This document shows, piece by piece, positions 24,614-36,862 of a DNA stretch of 60,626 nucleotides. The position numbers and the translations under genes were made by a program. Numbering within the stretch: the stretch's first letter is position 1; each line of letters opens with the position of its first letter. A model generated the notes under the pieces. That model was not told the origin of the DNA and searched no databases. It saw only the letters and a list, made by a program, of their open reading frames with translations. Source of the DNA: Caulobacter zeae (lineage in GTDB: Bacteria; Pseudomonadota; Alphaproteobacteria; Caulobacterales; Caulobacteraceae); assembly GCF_002858925.1 (NCBI RefSeq), contig NZ_PJRS01000021.1, positions 1 to 60,626 of the forward strand. The letters are read 5' to 3'.

Positions 24614-27385
24614 CTACTTCCCCGCGCTCACCGCCGGCCCGTACAGCATGCCGTTGAACAGGAACTTGAAGGTCCCGTACGACTGCGCCCGCTGGGTGAT
24701 TTCCGGACCCATGACGAACAGCTTGCCCTTGCCGACGTCGACGTCGAGGATCGCCGTGGTGTCCTTCAGGCGTTCCTGGCCGACGGCCCAGCCGCTGCGC
24801 AGCGGCTTGTCGGTGTCGAACCACGAGACCTTCGACACGCCCTTGGCGTCCGACTTCAGGGTGAAGGTCGGCGAGCGATCGTAGAAGATGTCCACGTCCG
24901 CGGGGATGCCGTAGGCCAGCGGCTGGGTGACGTCGACCTTGGCCCGCAGCACCGAGCCGGGGATGTAGAGCTCCTTGGTCGACAGGCCCACCAGCTTGCC
25001 GTTCTCGGTCTTGGCCGTTGCGACTTCGACCGGCGCGCCGAAGGCGGTGGCCAGGCGCGTGGAGGCGCCGATGGCGATCACCGTGCCGCCGTTCTCGGCG
25101 AAGGCCTTGAGCTGCGGGATGGTGGTCTCGTCGGACACCGTGCCGAGCCAGCTGTGGTACTCGGCCGGGATCTCCTCGGCCTTGGGCTGCGGATAGCCGC
25201 GGCCGGCGCGGAACGGACCGCCGGGCGTGGCCGGCACCACGCCGTCGGCGAACACCAGGACGTCGAAGTCCTTGGCCAGGTCGCCGGCGTCCAGGCGCTG
25301 CGGATAGACCACCTGGAAGGGGGCTTCGAACTTCTCGAACATCCAGCGGTTCCAGCCCGAAGGCATAGAGCCGCCATAGACGTCCACCAGGCCCACGCGG
25401 ATCGGCTTCAGCGGCAGGGCCGAGCCGCCCGGCTTCGAACCGACGGCCCAGGCGTCGATGCCCAGTTCCTTGACGCCGGCGCCGATCACCTGCGCGGCGG
25501 CGGGCGAGTAGGGGACCCAGATGGCCCCGGCGGCGAAGCTCTGCTTGCCGGCCTTGGCCCCGTCCTTCAGCCACGAGACCTGGGCGCCGGCCTTCAGCAG
25601 GCGGTTGGTCAGGGTGAAGGCGTTGTTGGGGGCGTGGTCGATCAGCCAGCCGGCCTTGCCCGAGCCCTTCACGGCGCCCGGCTTGACGGCGATCAGGTCG
25701 GGCACGCGCTGGAACGGTCCGTCGAAGCCGTCGAGCACGCGGTCGAACTTCACGCCCGTCTGGTAGGCCAGGGTGTAGCCGGTGACGTCGTAGGGGGCCT
25801 TGGGCGGGCCGCCCGGATACTCGGCGTCGTGCGGGTGGTCCTGCGGCTCGAACATGTCGAGGATGTGCGGGCGATAGGCCTGGGCGGTCTTCACCACATA
25901 GGAGCCGGCCGGATAGGTCTTGCCGGCCACGGTGAAGGGCTTGGTGGCCTCGTCCACGTCGACGCCGGCCTTGATCAGCGCGTTCAGGAACGCCACCACG
26001 GTCGGCTTGTCGGCCTGGTCGGCGGTCAGGATGTAGCCGCGCGGGTCACGCTTTTCCGGGGCCTGCAGGATGGTCTTGTAGAGCGACGGATCGACCGAGG
26101 CCGAAGTCGGCGAGCCGGTGACGCGGCCCTCGAACTTCACCTTGGCGCCGGCGGCCTTCAGGTCGTCGATCTCGGTCGGGGTGATGGTCCAGCTGTCCTT
26201 CGAACCCTTGGCGATCGAGTTGCTGGCCATCTTCCAGATGTTGAACAGCATGCGCTCGCGGTTGCGCGAGGCGTAGTCCATCACCGCGCGGTCCAGGCTC
26301 CACTGGTACTCGACCGTTTGGGCCAGATGCCAGGTCTGCGGCGGGGCCGGCATCGGGCGGTCGCCGTTGGGCAGCTGCACGTCCGGCACCAGGTTCAGCG
26401 GCATCGGCGTCGGCGAGCCGGTGATCTCGGTCAAGAGGCCCACGGCGTTGTGGAAGTAGGCGATGGAGCGTTCCATGCCGTTGTGCCAGGTCGAGTAGGG
26501 GGCGGCGCTGCGGGCGCCCGAGCCGGGCTTGTCCTCGGCCACCAGGCGGCTGTGCATGGCCATGCCGACTTCCTGCAGCGAGGTCATGACCAGCGGGTCG
26601 TAGTTGTAGTTGAAGGGGTCACGGAACGGCGGGACGAACACCACCATGCCGTTCGGGGCCGGCTGGTGCTGGTTGTAGATGATCTGCGGATACCACTCGC
26701 GGAACAGCACCTTGTTGACGTTGGTGGTTTCCGACATCTGCGACATGAAGCTGTCGCGGTTGTTATCGTGGCCGACGTACTTCTGGTACAGGCGCGGGAT
26801 CGAGTTGTACTCGCGCTTCTGCGGATCCTGGTTGCGCATGTACCAGTCCGAGACCAGCTCCATGCCGTCGGGATTGTCGTGGCCGAACAGCACGATGACG
26901 TCGTCGAGGATGCGCATCGTCTCGGGATCGGTCTTGGTCAGCATCCGGTACAGAACCTGGATCTGGCCCTGCGAGGTCACCGTTTCGGTGGCGTGCATGC
27001 CCGCGTCGATCCAGACCACGGCCTTGCCGGTGGCGGCCAGCTTCTCGGCTTCTTCCTTGCTGACTTCGCCCTTGGCCAGCTTGCGGGCGACGGCCTTGTA
27101 TTCGTCCAGCTTTGCCAGGTTGGCGGGCGAGGAGACGATCGCCACCCACTGGGTGCGGCCTTCCTCGGACTTGCCGATGTCGACCAGCTTCATGCGGTCG
27201 GACTGGCCGGCCAGGGTCTTCAGATAGGCCTCATAGGCGGTGTAGTCGGCCAGGAAGTAGTCGCTGCCCGGGTCCTGGGCGAAGGCCTGGGCGGGCGGGG
27301 TGATCTCTGCCGAGTAGGCGGCCTGGCCGCCGAAAGTCATCACCAGCGCCAGGGCGGCCCCGGCCATCGCTACGTGTCGCGTCAT
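24614..27385 (-). CDS. Exported M14-family zinc carboxypeptidase-like protein
   Basis: A 923-residue protein. Start ATG 27385 ([18 protein letters not shown]), with GGGGAG 4 bases upstream; the frame is open to 27547 but without a signal. A cleavable signal peptide ends near AYSAEI. The M14 peptidase domain (~40-400) has [14 protein letters not shown], giving the H-x-x-E zinc pair near residue 129, [27 protein letters not shown], and [10 protein letters not shown] with the candidate catalytic Glu. The C-terminal half contains a class-I-amidotransferase-like region ([25 protein letters not shown]). Large proteins of this layout are periplasmic or outer-membrane peptidases; the substrate is unknown. 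Confidence 0.9.
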   Translation of the reverse strand: MTRHVAMAGAALALVMTFGGQAAYSAEITPPAQAFAQDPGSDYFLADYTAYEAYLKTLAGQSDRMKLVDIGKSEEGRTQWVAIVSSPANLAKLDEYKAVARKLAKGEVSKEEAEKLAATGKAVVWIDAGMHATETVTSQGQIQVLYRMLTKTDPETMRILDDVIVLFGHDNPDGMELVSDWYMRNQDPQKREYNSIPRLYQKYVGHDNNRDSFMSQMSETTNVNKVLFREWYPQIIYNQHQPAPNGMVVFVPPFRDPFNYNYDPLVMTSLQEVGMAMHSRLVAEDKPGSGARSAAPYSTWHNGMERSIAYFHNAVGLLTEITGSPTPMPLNLVPDVQLPNGDRPMPAPPQTWHLAQTVEYQWSLDRAVMDYASRNRERMLFNIWKMASNSIAKGSKDSWTITPTEIDDLKAAGAKVKFEGRVTGSPTSASVDPSLYKTILQAPEKRDPRGYILTADQADKPTVVAFLNALIKAGVDVDEATKPFTVAGKTYPAGSYVVKTAQAYRPHILDMFEPQDHPHDAEYPGGPPKAPYDVTGYTLAYQTGVKFDRVLDGFDGPFQRVPDLIAVKPGAVKGSGKAGWLIDHAPNNAFTLTNRLLKAGAQVSWLKDGAKAGKQSFAAGAIWVPYSPAAAQVIGAGVKELGIDAWAVGSKPGGSALPLKPIRVGLVDVYGGSMPSGWNRWMFEKFEAPFQVVYPQRLDAGDLAKDFDVLVFADGVVPATPGGPFRAGRGYPQPKAEEIPAEYHSWLGTVSDETTIPQLKAFAENGGTVIAIGASTRLATAFGAPVEVATAKTENGKLVGLSTKELYIPGSVLRAKVDVTQPLAYGIPADVDIFYDRSPTFTLKSDAKGVSKVSWFDTDKPLRSGWAVGQERLKDTTAILDVDVGKGKLFVMGPEITQRAQSYGTFKFLFNGMLYGPAVSAGK

Positions 27386-27646
27386 CGCACTCCCCATCCA
27401 CCAAAGCGGGGCGTGCTTGTTCGCCGGCCCCCTAAGCTTGACGCAGGCGGAGCACGAAACCGCAAGTTGGGCCACCATCGACGGAAAAATAGTTCGCGGA
27501 CGGGGCGCTTGCCCCGCGCGGCCGGATGCGGCATCAGCAGGCCGCACAACGGATCCGGCCTCGCCGGATGGCTACCCCGGGCGCCGATCCCTCGGGAAAC
27601 CTTCGCGGCGCGATCGCGCGCCGCCGCACCACGCAAGACCGATCCC

Positions 27647-29095
27647 ATGAGCTTCCTCGCCAAGACGCGCCAGCAATGGCTCGCCAATCCTGGCCGCGAC
27701 CTGCTGGCCGGCACGGTCGTCGCCCTGGCCCTGATCCCCGAGGCCCTGGCCTTCGCGTTCATCGCCGGCGTCGATCCGGCCGTGACGCTCTACGCCTCTT
27801 TCGTCATCGCCATGACCATCGCCTTCGTCGGCGGCCGGCCGGCGATGATCTCGGCTGCCACCGGCGCCATGTCGCTGCTGATGGGCGGCCTCGTGCGCGA
27901 GCATGGCGTCGAGTACCTGTTCGCCGCCAGCCTGCTGACTGGCGTGATCCAGATCGTCATCGGCCTGCTGCGCCTGGGCCGCTACGTGAAGTTCGTCTCG
28001 CGCTCGGTGATGAGCGGCTTCGTCAACTCCCTGGCCATCCTGATCTTCATGGCCCAGCTGCCCCAGCTGATCGGCGGCAACTGGCAGACCTTCGCCCTGG
28101 TCGGCGCGGGCCTGGCGATCATCTATCTCTTCCCGCGCCTGACGAAGGCGGTGCCCTCGTCGCTGGTGGCGATCCTGGCGCTCAGCGCCGTGGCTATCGC
28201 CCTGAACCTGCCGGTGCGCACCGTCGGCGACATGGGCCATCTGCCGACCGCCTTGCCCGGCTTCCACCTGCCGGCCGTGCCGCTGACGCTCGAGACCCTG
28301 AAGATCATCGCCCCGGTTTCGCTGACCCTGGCGTTCGTGGGCCTCCTGGAAAGCCTGCTGACCGCCAACCTGCTCGACGACCTGACCGACAGCCCATCCG
28401 ACAAGGACCGCGAGACCCGGGGGCAGGGGATCGCCAACATCGTCTCGCCGCTGCTGGGGGGCATGGCCGGCTGCGCGCTGATCGGCCAGTCGATCATCAA
28501 CGTGAAGTCCGGCGGCCGATCGCGCCTGTCGACCTTCTGGGCGGGCCTGTTCCTGCTGATCCTGATCCTGGTGCTGCGCGACTGGGTGGCGAAGATCCCG
28601 ATGGCCGCCTTGGTAGCGGTGATGATCATGGTGGCCTTCACCACCTTCGACTGGAACTCGGTGCGCAAGCTGCGCTCGACGCCGTTGCAGTCGACCATCG
28701 TCATGCTGGCCACTACCGTGACGGTGCTGATCACCCACGACCTGGCCAAGGGCGTCGTGCTGGGCGTGCTGCTCAGCGTGCTGTTCTTCGCCCGCAAGGT
28801 CGGCAAGATGATCAACGTCGCCGAGCGCTCCGACAGCACGCAGACCGCCCGCCGCTACGTCGTCGAAGGCCAGCTGTTCTTCGTCTCGGCCGAACTGTTC
28901 GCCGCCGGCTTCGAGTTCCACGGCCATCCCACCAGCGTCGAGATCGACATGACCGCCGTGCGCCTGTGGGACCTCACCGCCGTCGGCGCGCTCGACAAGG
29001 TGGTGCTGCGCTATCGCCGCCAGGGCGCGGCGGTCGAGGTCGTGGGGCTGGACGAGGCGGGCGCGGCGCTGGTGGCCAGGCTGGCGGCGCACTGA
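27647..29095 (+). CDS. SulP/SLC26-type anion transporter with STAS domain
   Basis: A 482-residue inner-membrane transporter starting at ATG 27647. The N-terminus has the SulP motif [21 protein letters not shown], followed by about ten hydrophobic helices and [18 protein letters not shown]. The C-terminal ~80 residues are a shortened STAS domain ([18 protein letters not shown] ... [28 protein letters not shown]). SulP proteins carry sulfate, bicarbonate or dicarboxylates, usually with sodium or protons; the substrate cannot be told from sequence. It is divergent from the M14 gene with no operon partner. Confidence 0.93.
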   Translation: MSFLAKTRQQWLANPGRDLLAGTVVALALIPEALAFAFIAGVDPAVTLYASFVIAMTIAFVGGRPAMISAATGAMSLLMGGLVREHGVEYLFAASLLTGVIQIVIGLLRLGRYVKFVSRSVMSGFVNSLAILIFMAQLPQLIGGNWQTFALVGAGLAIIYLFPRLTKAVPSSLVAILALSAVAIALNLPVRTVGDMGHLPTALPGFHLPAVPLTLETLKIIAPVSLTLAFVGLLESLLTANLLDDLTDSPSDKDRETRGQGIANIVSPLLGGMAGCALIGQSIINVKSGGRSRLSTFWAGLFLLILILVLRDWVAKIPMAALVAVMIMVAFTTFDWNSVRKLRSTPLQSTIVMLATTVTVLITHDLAKGVVLGVLLSVLFFARKVGKMINVAERSDSTQTARRYVVEGQLFFVSAELFAAGFEFHGHPTSVEIDMTAVRLWDLTAVGALDKVVLRYRRQGAAVEVVGLDEAGAALVARLAAH

Positions 29096-29128
29096 GAACC
29101 CACTCTCCCTCTGGGAGCGGGAACACTT

Positions 29129-29506
29129 TCACCCCTGCGAAAGGCTCAGCACGTTGCCGTCGGGATCGGTGAACCAGGCGACCTTGGCCGCCCCGCCCGG
29201 GGCGGTCCAGATCCCCAGGGCGTCCTGGCCGAAGCCCTCGTAGATCGTGAAGGCGACGCCCCTGTCGGTTAGCGCCCGCACGCCGGCCTCGATGTCCTCG
29301 ACGTGCCAGCCGAACACCGGATGGGCGCCGGCCTTGTAGTCGGGCAGGGCGGTCAGGCGGATCAGCGCCGCGCCGACCTCAAGAAAGTCGCCGAACGGAT
29401 CGGAGCTGCGGACCACAAGGCCCAGCTTGCCGACATAGAAGTCCAGCGCGCGCTGGCGGTCGCTGACATGGACGAAGGCGACGGGCGTTCCGGAGGCGGC
29501 CGGCAT
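29129..29506 (-). CDS. Glyoxalase/VOC-family protein
   Basis: A 125-residue single-module vicinal-oxygen-chelate protein starting at ATG 29506, with GGGAG 9 bases upstream. The betaalphabetabetabeta pattern is clear: VAFVHVSDRQRALDFYVGKLGL, FLEVGAALIRL, HPVFGWHVEDIEAGVRALTDRGVAF, and AKVAWFTDPDGNVLSLSQ. His14 and the late D-P-D-G-N motif are in the usual metal or cofactor positions. Members include glyoxalases, dioxygenases and antibiotic-binding proteins; no specific activity is indicated. Confidence 0.85.
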   Translation of the reverse strand: MPAASGTPVAFVHVSDRQRALDFYVGKLGLVVRSSDPFGDFLEVGAALIRLTALPDYKAGAHPVFGWHVEDIEAGVRALTDRGVAFTIYEGFGQDALGIWTAPGGAAKVAWFTDPDGNVLSLSQG

Positions 29507-29554
29507 GGTCTTTCACTCCCCGCGAGGTGCTTTCCGCGAATCCTGCCGCGAAAG

Positions 29555-30301
29555 CTAGGGTTTGGCGATGGACCCACCCCACGTGACCTGGGATTTGAAC
29601 TGCGCATTGTGGCCTGTCGCCCCCGCCGCGCCTTGGGGACCGTTCGGTCCGAGGGCGTTGCTGTCGCATGCGGGCTGGACGGGAACACCGCTGCCGCCCG
29701 CGCCGCCTGGACCGCCGAAACCCCCGCAGATGTGGCCGCCGCAATCCTGAGGCTGCCCGGCGGCGTTCGTGTCTGTGAGCACCTGGAAGGCCGCCAAGTT
29801 CGACTGCGATATGGTGGAGATGGAGACACTGCCCGCGTCACCACCGTTCTGTCCCGGCCCGCCGGGGTTGCCCGCCGAGGCGGCGGCGTCGGCTGCGCAG
29901 GTGGATTGGTCGCGAGGCGAGGCATTCGGGCCTGGCAAGCCCGGCGTCCCGGCGTTGAGGATCGAGAGACCGCTGCCGGCCACGGCGCCGACCGTCAGCT
30001 CGATTGGGCCGGTGTTGAGCCCCGCGGGGGTGTTGGCTATTAGCTCGGCCGTGTCTTCGATGATCAGGACCTGGATCTGCAACTGCACCGAAGCGCCTCT
30101 GGTGATGATCTGCGCACCGGGCCCGAGCTGCAGCTGGCCTATTAGCGTCAAGCCAGGGTTCAGAATAAGCGTCGAGCCCTGCGGAACGGTGATGTTCTCG
30201 AGGGCCTTCGCCTTGTCGGCTTCGGCCGCTGCGGCGGCCGTCGAAAGCGCCAGAAGCGCCAGTCCTAGGGCGAGCCTGCACGCATATGGAAAACGCACCA
30301 T
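29555..30301 (-). CDS. Exported Gly-rich, collagen-like protein of unknown function
   Basis: A 248-residue protein. I take ATG 30301; a TTG at 30307 is closer to the purine site AGGAGAG (complement of 30313-30319) and is also possible. A signal peptide (ACRLALGLALLALSTAAAAAEA) is followed by a beta-rich middle (ITVPQGSTLILNPGLTLIGQLQLGPGAQII) reminiscent of one or two beta-helix rungs. The Gly-rich C-terminal half has GNPGGPGQNGGDAG, CGGFGGPGGAGGSG and GPNGPQGAAGATG, resembling collagen-like tripeptides. Four Cys in the mature part (one in STCAA, two in DCGGHICGG, one in PACDS) may form disulfides. No known family recognised. It lies between a VOC gene and pleC, both on the same strand. Confidence 0.72.
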   Translation of the reverse strand: MVRFPYACRLALGLALLALSTAAAAAEADKAKALENITVPQGSTLILNPGLTLIGQLQLGPGAQIITRGASVQLQIQVLIIEDTAELIANTPAGLNTGPIELTVGAVAGSGLSILNAGTPGLPGPNASPRDQSTCAADAAASAGNPGGPGQNGGDAGSVSISTISQSNLAAFQVLTDTNAAGQPQDCGGHICGGFGGPGGAGGSGVPVQPACDSNALGPNGPQGAAGATGHNAQFKSQVTWGGSIAKP

Positions 30302-30391
30302 CTTCAAGAAGTCTCTCCTGCTACTGCAAGCGAGAGTTTAGCTGTTGCCGCAAGCGGTCAAGCTTGTTGGGTCGTTTTCGTCTCGGGCGCC

Positions 30392-32929
<2,538 letters not shown>

Positions 32930-33089
32930 CGCTTGAACCTCTAGCACCCCAGGCGAGTCAGTTCGCCGACATGGTGAATCTACCGTACCCGTTCATGCGC
33001 CGTCACCCGGGGGAGAGGCGAATAAGCGGGGATGAGCGCTTTGGTCGCAACCGTTGCGCGGAGGAATCACCTCAAGCTCTCGCGGTAAG

Positions 33090-33196
33090 ACCCCCTCCGG
33101 CCCTCCGGGCCACCTCCCCCACGGGGGAGGATCTTGAGCGCCCAGATGCTCCCCCGCTGGGGGAGCTGTCGCGGAGCGACTGAGGGGGCCGCCGCA
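33090..33196. repeat. Dispersed intergenic repeat, family A, copy 3
   Basis: GACCCCCTCCGGCCCTCCGG, CCTCCCCCACGGGGGAGG, GCTCCCCCGCTGGGGGAGCTG, TCGCGGAGCGACTGAGGGGG. The block order is inverted relative to copies 1 and 2. It lies between pepN's 3' end and pleC's 5' end; nothing else is visible in the ~270-base gap apart from the presumed pleC promoter. Confidence 0.84.
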
Positions 33197-33202
33197 GGCG
33201 GC

Positions 33203-35794
33203 TTACTCCAGCGCCCGTGTCGCCAGTTCCAGCACGTTCTTCGACAGGCCCGGCGCGGCCTGCACGCGCTCCAGTTCGCGGCGCATCAGGTCGCCCAGCG
33301 CCGGAACGTAGCGCCGCCAGCCGCCCAGCGGCTCGACCAGGCGGGCGGCGGTCATCGGGTTGAAGCCGTCCACCGCCAGGATCTGGTCGGCCAGGAAGCG
33401 ATAGCCCGCGCCGCTGGCGTCGTGGAACCGCGCCGGGTTGGCGCTGGCGAAGCCCTGCACCAGGGCGCGGAAGCGGTTGGGATTGCCGGCGTCGAAGTCG
33501 GCGTGCTCGGTCAGGGCCAGCACCCGCTTCAGCGCGTTGTCCGACGGATCGCGGGCCTGGACCGAGAACCACTTGTCCAGCACCAGCGGCTCGTGCCGCC
33601 ACTTGGCGTGGAAGGCGGCCAGGGCCGTCTCGCAGGGCTCGCCGCCTACCGCCAGCAGGGCCGACAGGCCGCCCATGGCGTCGGTCAGCGCCGCGGCCGC
33701 CTCGAAGTGGCCGACGATGCGCTGGACGTTGTCGGCGTGCGGATCGGCGGACAGCAGGTCGACGCAGGCGTTGCGCAGCGCCCGGCGACCGGCCGAGGCC
33801 GCGTCGGGCGAGAACTCGCCGTCGCCCTGCATGGCGCCGTGGATGCGGGCCAACTGCTCGCCCAGGTGCACGGCGATGCGGGCGCGCAAGGCGCCGCGAG
33901 CTTCGTGGATCGCGGCCGGATCGGCGGGCTCGACCGCCAGGGCGAGATCCCCTTCGGTCGGCAGGGCCAGCAGCAGGGCCTTGAAGGCCGGATCAGCGGC
34001 CGGATCGTCCAGCGCCTGGCCCAGGGCCTGGGCGTAGCGTTCCTCGCCGACCTCGTCGGGCGTCCCGGCGGCGCGGGCCAGGATCAGGCCCCGGGCCAGG
34101 CCCTGGCCGGCTTCCCAGCGGTTGAAGAGGTCCGGGTCGGCGGCGAACAGCACATAGGCGTCGGCGCTGCGCGCGTCGGTGGTCAGGGTCACAGGGGCCG
34201 AGAAACCGCGCAGGGCCGAGATCACGGGGGCCTCCGCCACGCCTTCCCAGCGCACCGTCAGGCTCTCGCCCTCCAGCAGCACCACCTCGCTGTCGCGCAG
34301 CGGGCGGCCGTCCTGGGCCAGCAGGCCGATGGTCACCGGGATCGGCAGCGCCTTCTTGACGGGCTGGCCGCTGGTGGGGGCGGTCTTCTGGGTCAGGGTG
34401 ATCGACAGCGCCTGGGCGGCGGCGTCGTAGGCGTGGGTCAGCGACACGGCGGGCGTGCCGGCCTGCTCGTACCAGGCGAAGAACGAGGTCAGGTCGCGCC
34501 CCGAGGCTTCCGCGAAGCACGCGATGAAGGCCTCGACCGTCGTGGCCTCGCCGTCGTGGCGCTCGAAATAGAGATCAAGGCCGGCCCGGAACGCGTCGGC
34601 GCCCAGGATGGTCTTCAGCATGCGGATGATCTCCGCGCCCTTCTCGTAGATGGTCGCGGTGTAGAAGTTGTCGATCTTCAGATAGCTCGACGGCCGCACG
34701 GCGTGGGCCAGCGGGCCGGCGTCCTCGGCGAACTGCCGGGCGCGCAACGCCTTGACGTCTTTGATCCGCTGCACGGCCGCGCCGCGCATGTCGGCGCTGA
34801 AGCTCTGGTCGCGGAAGACCGTCAGGCCTTCCTTCAGGCACAGCTGGAACCAGTCGCGGCAGGTGATGCGATTGCCGGTCCAGTTGTGGAAGTATTCGTG
34901 GGCGACGACGCTTTCGATGCGCTCGTAGTCGAAGTCGGTCGCCGTCTCGGGCTCGGCCAGCAGCAGCGAGGAGTTGAAGATGTTCAGCCCCTTGTTCTCC
35001 ATGGCCCCGAAGTTGAAGTCGCGCACGGCCACGATCATGAAGAGGTCCAGATCGTATTCGCGGCCGAACGCCTCCTCGTCCCACTTCATCGAGCGCTTGA
35101 GGGCGTCCAGGGCATAGGCCGCGCGCGAGGCCTGGCCAGGATCGACGAACACCTTCAGGGCCACGGTGCGGCCGCTCATGGTGACGAAGCTGTCCTCCAG
35201 CACGTCCAGCCGCCCGGCGACCAGGGCGAACAGGTAGGCCGGCTTGGGGAAGGGGTCGTTCCAGACGGCGTAGTGGCGGCCGCCTTCCAGCTCGCCGGCC
35301 TCCATCAGGTTGCCGTTGCTGAGCAGGTGCTCGAAGGTCGCGTCGGCCTCGATCCGCACGGTGTAGCGGCTGAGCACGTCCGGCCGGTCGGGGAAGAAAG
35401 TGATGGTGCGGAAGCCCTCGGCCTCGCACTGGGTGCAGAAGCGGCCGCCCGACATGTAGAGGCCCATCAAGGCCTTGTTGGCCGACGGATCGATCTCGAC
35501 CTGCGTGGTCAGTTCGAAGGCGTCGGGGACCTCGGCGATCACCAGTCGCTCGTCGTCCAGCGCGTACTGGTTGGCGCTCAGGGCCTGGCCGTCGATGGCG
35601 ATCGACTTCAGCGCCAGCCGCTCGCCGTTCAGCGCCAGGGCCTCGCCGGCCGCGCCCGTGCGGCGCACCTTCAGCGTGGCGGTCACGCGCGTGGCGGACG
35701 GCGCCAGCTGGAATGACAGCTGCGTCGTCTCGATCTCGAACGGGAACGGGCGATAGTCGGAGAGCCGGATCGGCTGGGGCGTTTCGGTGCGCAT
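33203..35794 (-). CDS. pepN: Aminopeptidase N (M1 family)
   Basis: An 863-residue M1 zinc aminopeptidase. Start ATG 35794 (MRTETPQPIRLSDYRPFPF); the frame is open to 35896 without family similarity. The exopeptidase motif GAMENKGLNIFN and zinc site VAHEYFHNWTGNRITCRDWFQLCLKEGLT (HExxH-x18-E) near residue 297 are intact, and YEKGAEIIRML supplies the transition-state Tyr region. Length and the N-terminal beta domain followed by the C-terminal helical bowl match the bacterial PepN of about 870 residues. Cytoplasmic; it removes N-terminal residues from peptides. Its start faces the CPBP-like gene pair. Confidence 0.96.
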   Translation of the reverse strand: MRTETPQPIRLSDYRPFPFEIETTQLSFQLAPSATRVTATLKVRRTGAAGEALALNGERLALKSIAIDGQALSANQYALDDERLVIAEVPDAFELTTQVEIDPSANKALMGLYMSGGRFCTQCEAEGFRTITFFPDRPDVLSRYTVRIEADATFEHLLSNGNLMEAGELEGGRHYAVWNDPFPKPAYLFALVAGRLDVLEDSFVTMSGRTVALKVFVDPGQASRAAYALDALKRSMKWDEEAFGREYDLDLFMIVAVRDFNFGAMENKGLNIFNSSLLLAEPETATDFDYERIESVVAHEYFHNWTGNRITCRDWFQLCLKEGLTVFRDQSFSADMRGAAVQRIKDVKALRARQFAEDAGPLAHAVRPSSYLKIDNFYTATIYEKGAEIIRMLKTILGADAFRAGLDLYFERHDGEATTVEAFIACFAEASGRDLTSFFAWYEQAGTPAVSLTHAYDAAAQALSITLTQKTAPTSGQPVKKALPIPVTIGLLAQDGRPLRDSEVVLLEGESLTVRWEGVAEAPVISALRGFSAPVTLTTDARSADAYVLFAADPDLFNRWEAGQGLARGLILARAAGTPDEVGEERYAQALGQALDDPAADPAFKALLLALPTEGDLALAVEPADPAAIHEARGALRARIAVHLGEQLARIHGAMQGDGEFSPDAASAGRRALRNACVDLLSADPHADNVQRIVGHFEAAAALTDAMGGLSALLAVGGEPCETALAAFHAKWRHEPLVLDKWFSVQARDPSDNALKRVLALTEHADFDAGNPNRFRALVQGFASANPARFHDASGAGYRFLADQILAVDGFNPMTAARLVEPLGGWRRYVPALGDLMRRELERVQAAPGLSKNVLELATRALE

Positions 35795-35896
35795 CCGGCC
35801 AATGTAGTCGCCCGTCGGGTCGGGGGCGAGGCCGCCGGTTGCGCGGCTTGTCGATTTATCGGTTAAGTTGGCGATGTAACCGGGGGGTGTTTGCAA

Positions 35897-36811
35897 GTGT
35901 CAGAGGTCGCCAATTCCGAGCCTGGGCCGGAGGGGGCGCCATTCCGCGTCCTGGGGGCTTTGGTCTGGGCGCCCGTGCTGGCCGCGGCCGTCTTCATCGC
36001 GGGCTTCGGCGTCTACAAGAGCGTCAGCCCGCTCGTGGTCGGCCTGTTCGTCATCCTGCGGCCGGAAGCATCGCTGAGCGACGAGGCCCTGCGCCTGTAC
36101 ATGTCGCTCGCCTCGCCGCTCGCCGGGATCGCTTTCGTCGGCGTCTACTGGCTGCTGGTGCGTCTGGTCGAGCGACGCGCCGTCGTCGAGCTCGCGCCGC
36201 GCGGCGCCTGGATCGAGGCCGCGCGAGGTGTGGGCTTGGCCGCTGCGGCCTTCCTCCTGTTGATGGTCGTCCTGACGTTGGCCGGCGCGATCGCGTGGCG
36301 CCCGCCGCCTTTGAAGACTTGGCTTGGCCACATCTCCGCCGGCCTGGCCTTCGGGATCGCTTCCGGCGTGCTGACGGCCATCGTGCTTCAGGGCGTGCTG
36401 ACCCGGCTGCTGGCCCAAACGCAGGGGCCGGTGTTCGGCGTCGTCGCGGCCGCCTTTGCGGCGGCCTGGTGGACCGGTGGACGCGTGCACGTCAATGCGC
36501 AACTCGGCGCACTGATCGACGGGCTGATGCTGGCCCTCGTCTTTGTACGCCTTGGACGCTTGTGGCTCGGCATGGGCATCGTCGCGACCTGGGACGGGCT
36601 CATGACGGTCGTCAGGGGCGGCTTCTACCACGGGGACGACGGCAACGCCGCGCGGGCGTTCATCTTCGCGCCGGAGCAGGGGCCGCTGATCTCGTGGCTG
36701 CGCGGACCGGGCGGGCCCGACACCTCGGTCCCGGCGCTGGTCGGCGGAGCGCTGGCGGCCGGCTTCCTCGCCTGGCGCGCCTGGCAGGAAGGCCGCTTTT
36801 CGCGCGCTTGA
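35897..36811 (+). CDS. CPBP-like integral membrane protein with degenerate active site, copy 1
   Basis: A 304-residue protein; GTG 35897 after a GGGGGG purine run. About eight hydrophobic helices. The layout recalls CPBP/CAAX-protease-like (ABI) proteins: a two-helix lead, a basic loop, then the motif region. Where active members have E-E-x-x-x-R, this has Q165-G-V-L-T-R. The downstream GRLWLGMGIVATWDGL corresponds to 'GSLW..I..H...N' without the His or Asn. It is a close paralogue of the next gene: both end in WRAW.EGRFSRA and share WRPPPL. Function unknown; proteolysis is unlikely if the alignment is right. Confidence 0.72.
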   Translation: MSEVANSEPGPEGAPFRVLGALVWAPVLAAAVFIAGFGVYKSVSPLVVGLFVILRPEASLSDEALRLYMSLASPLAGIAFVGVYWLLVRLVERRAVVELAPRGAWIEAARGVGLAAAAFLLLMVVLTLAGAIAWRPPPLKTWLGHISAGLAFGIASGVLTAIVLQGVLTRLLAQTQGPVFGVVAAAFAAAWWTGGRVHVNAQLGALIDGLMLALVFVRLGRLWLGMGIVATWDGLMTVVRGGFYHGDDGNAARAFIFAPEQGPLISWLRGPGGPDTSVPALVGGALAAGFLAWRAWQEGRFSRA

Positions 36812-36862
36812 GGCGGCGAGGGCGCTCCGGGACGGCGAACTCGATTGGGAAGGTTTGGATCC

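Noticed and set aside
25154..29095. A 1313-codon open frame on the plus strand running opposite the M14 peptidase and through the SulP gene
   Set aside because: Its first part is purely antisense to the M14 gene and is rich in His, Gly, Arg and Gln as expected of a shadow frame in high-GC DNA. The only protein-like part is the SulP gene from 27647.
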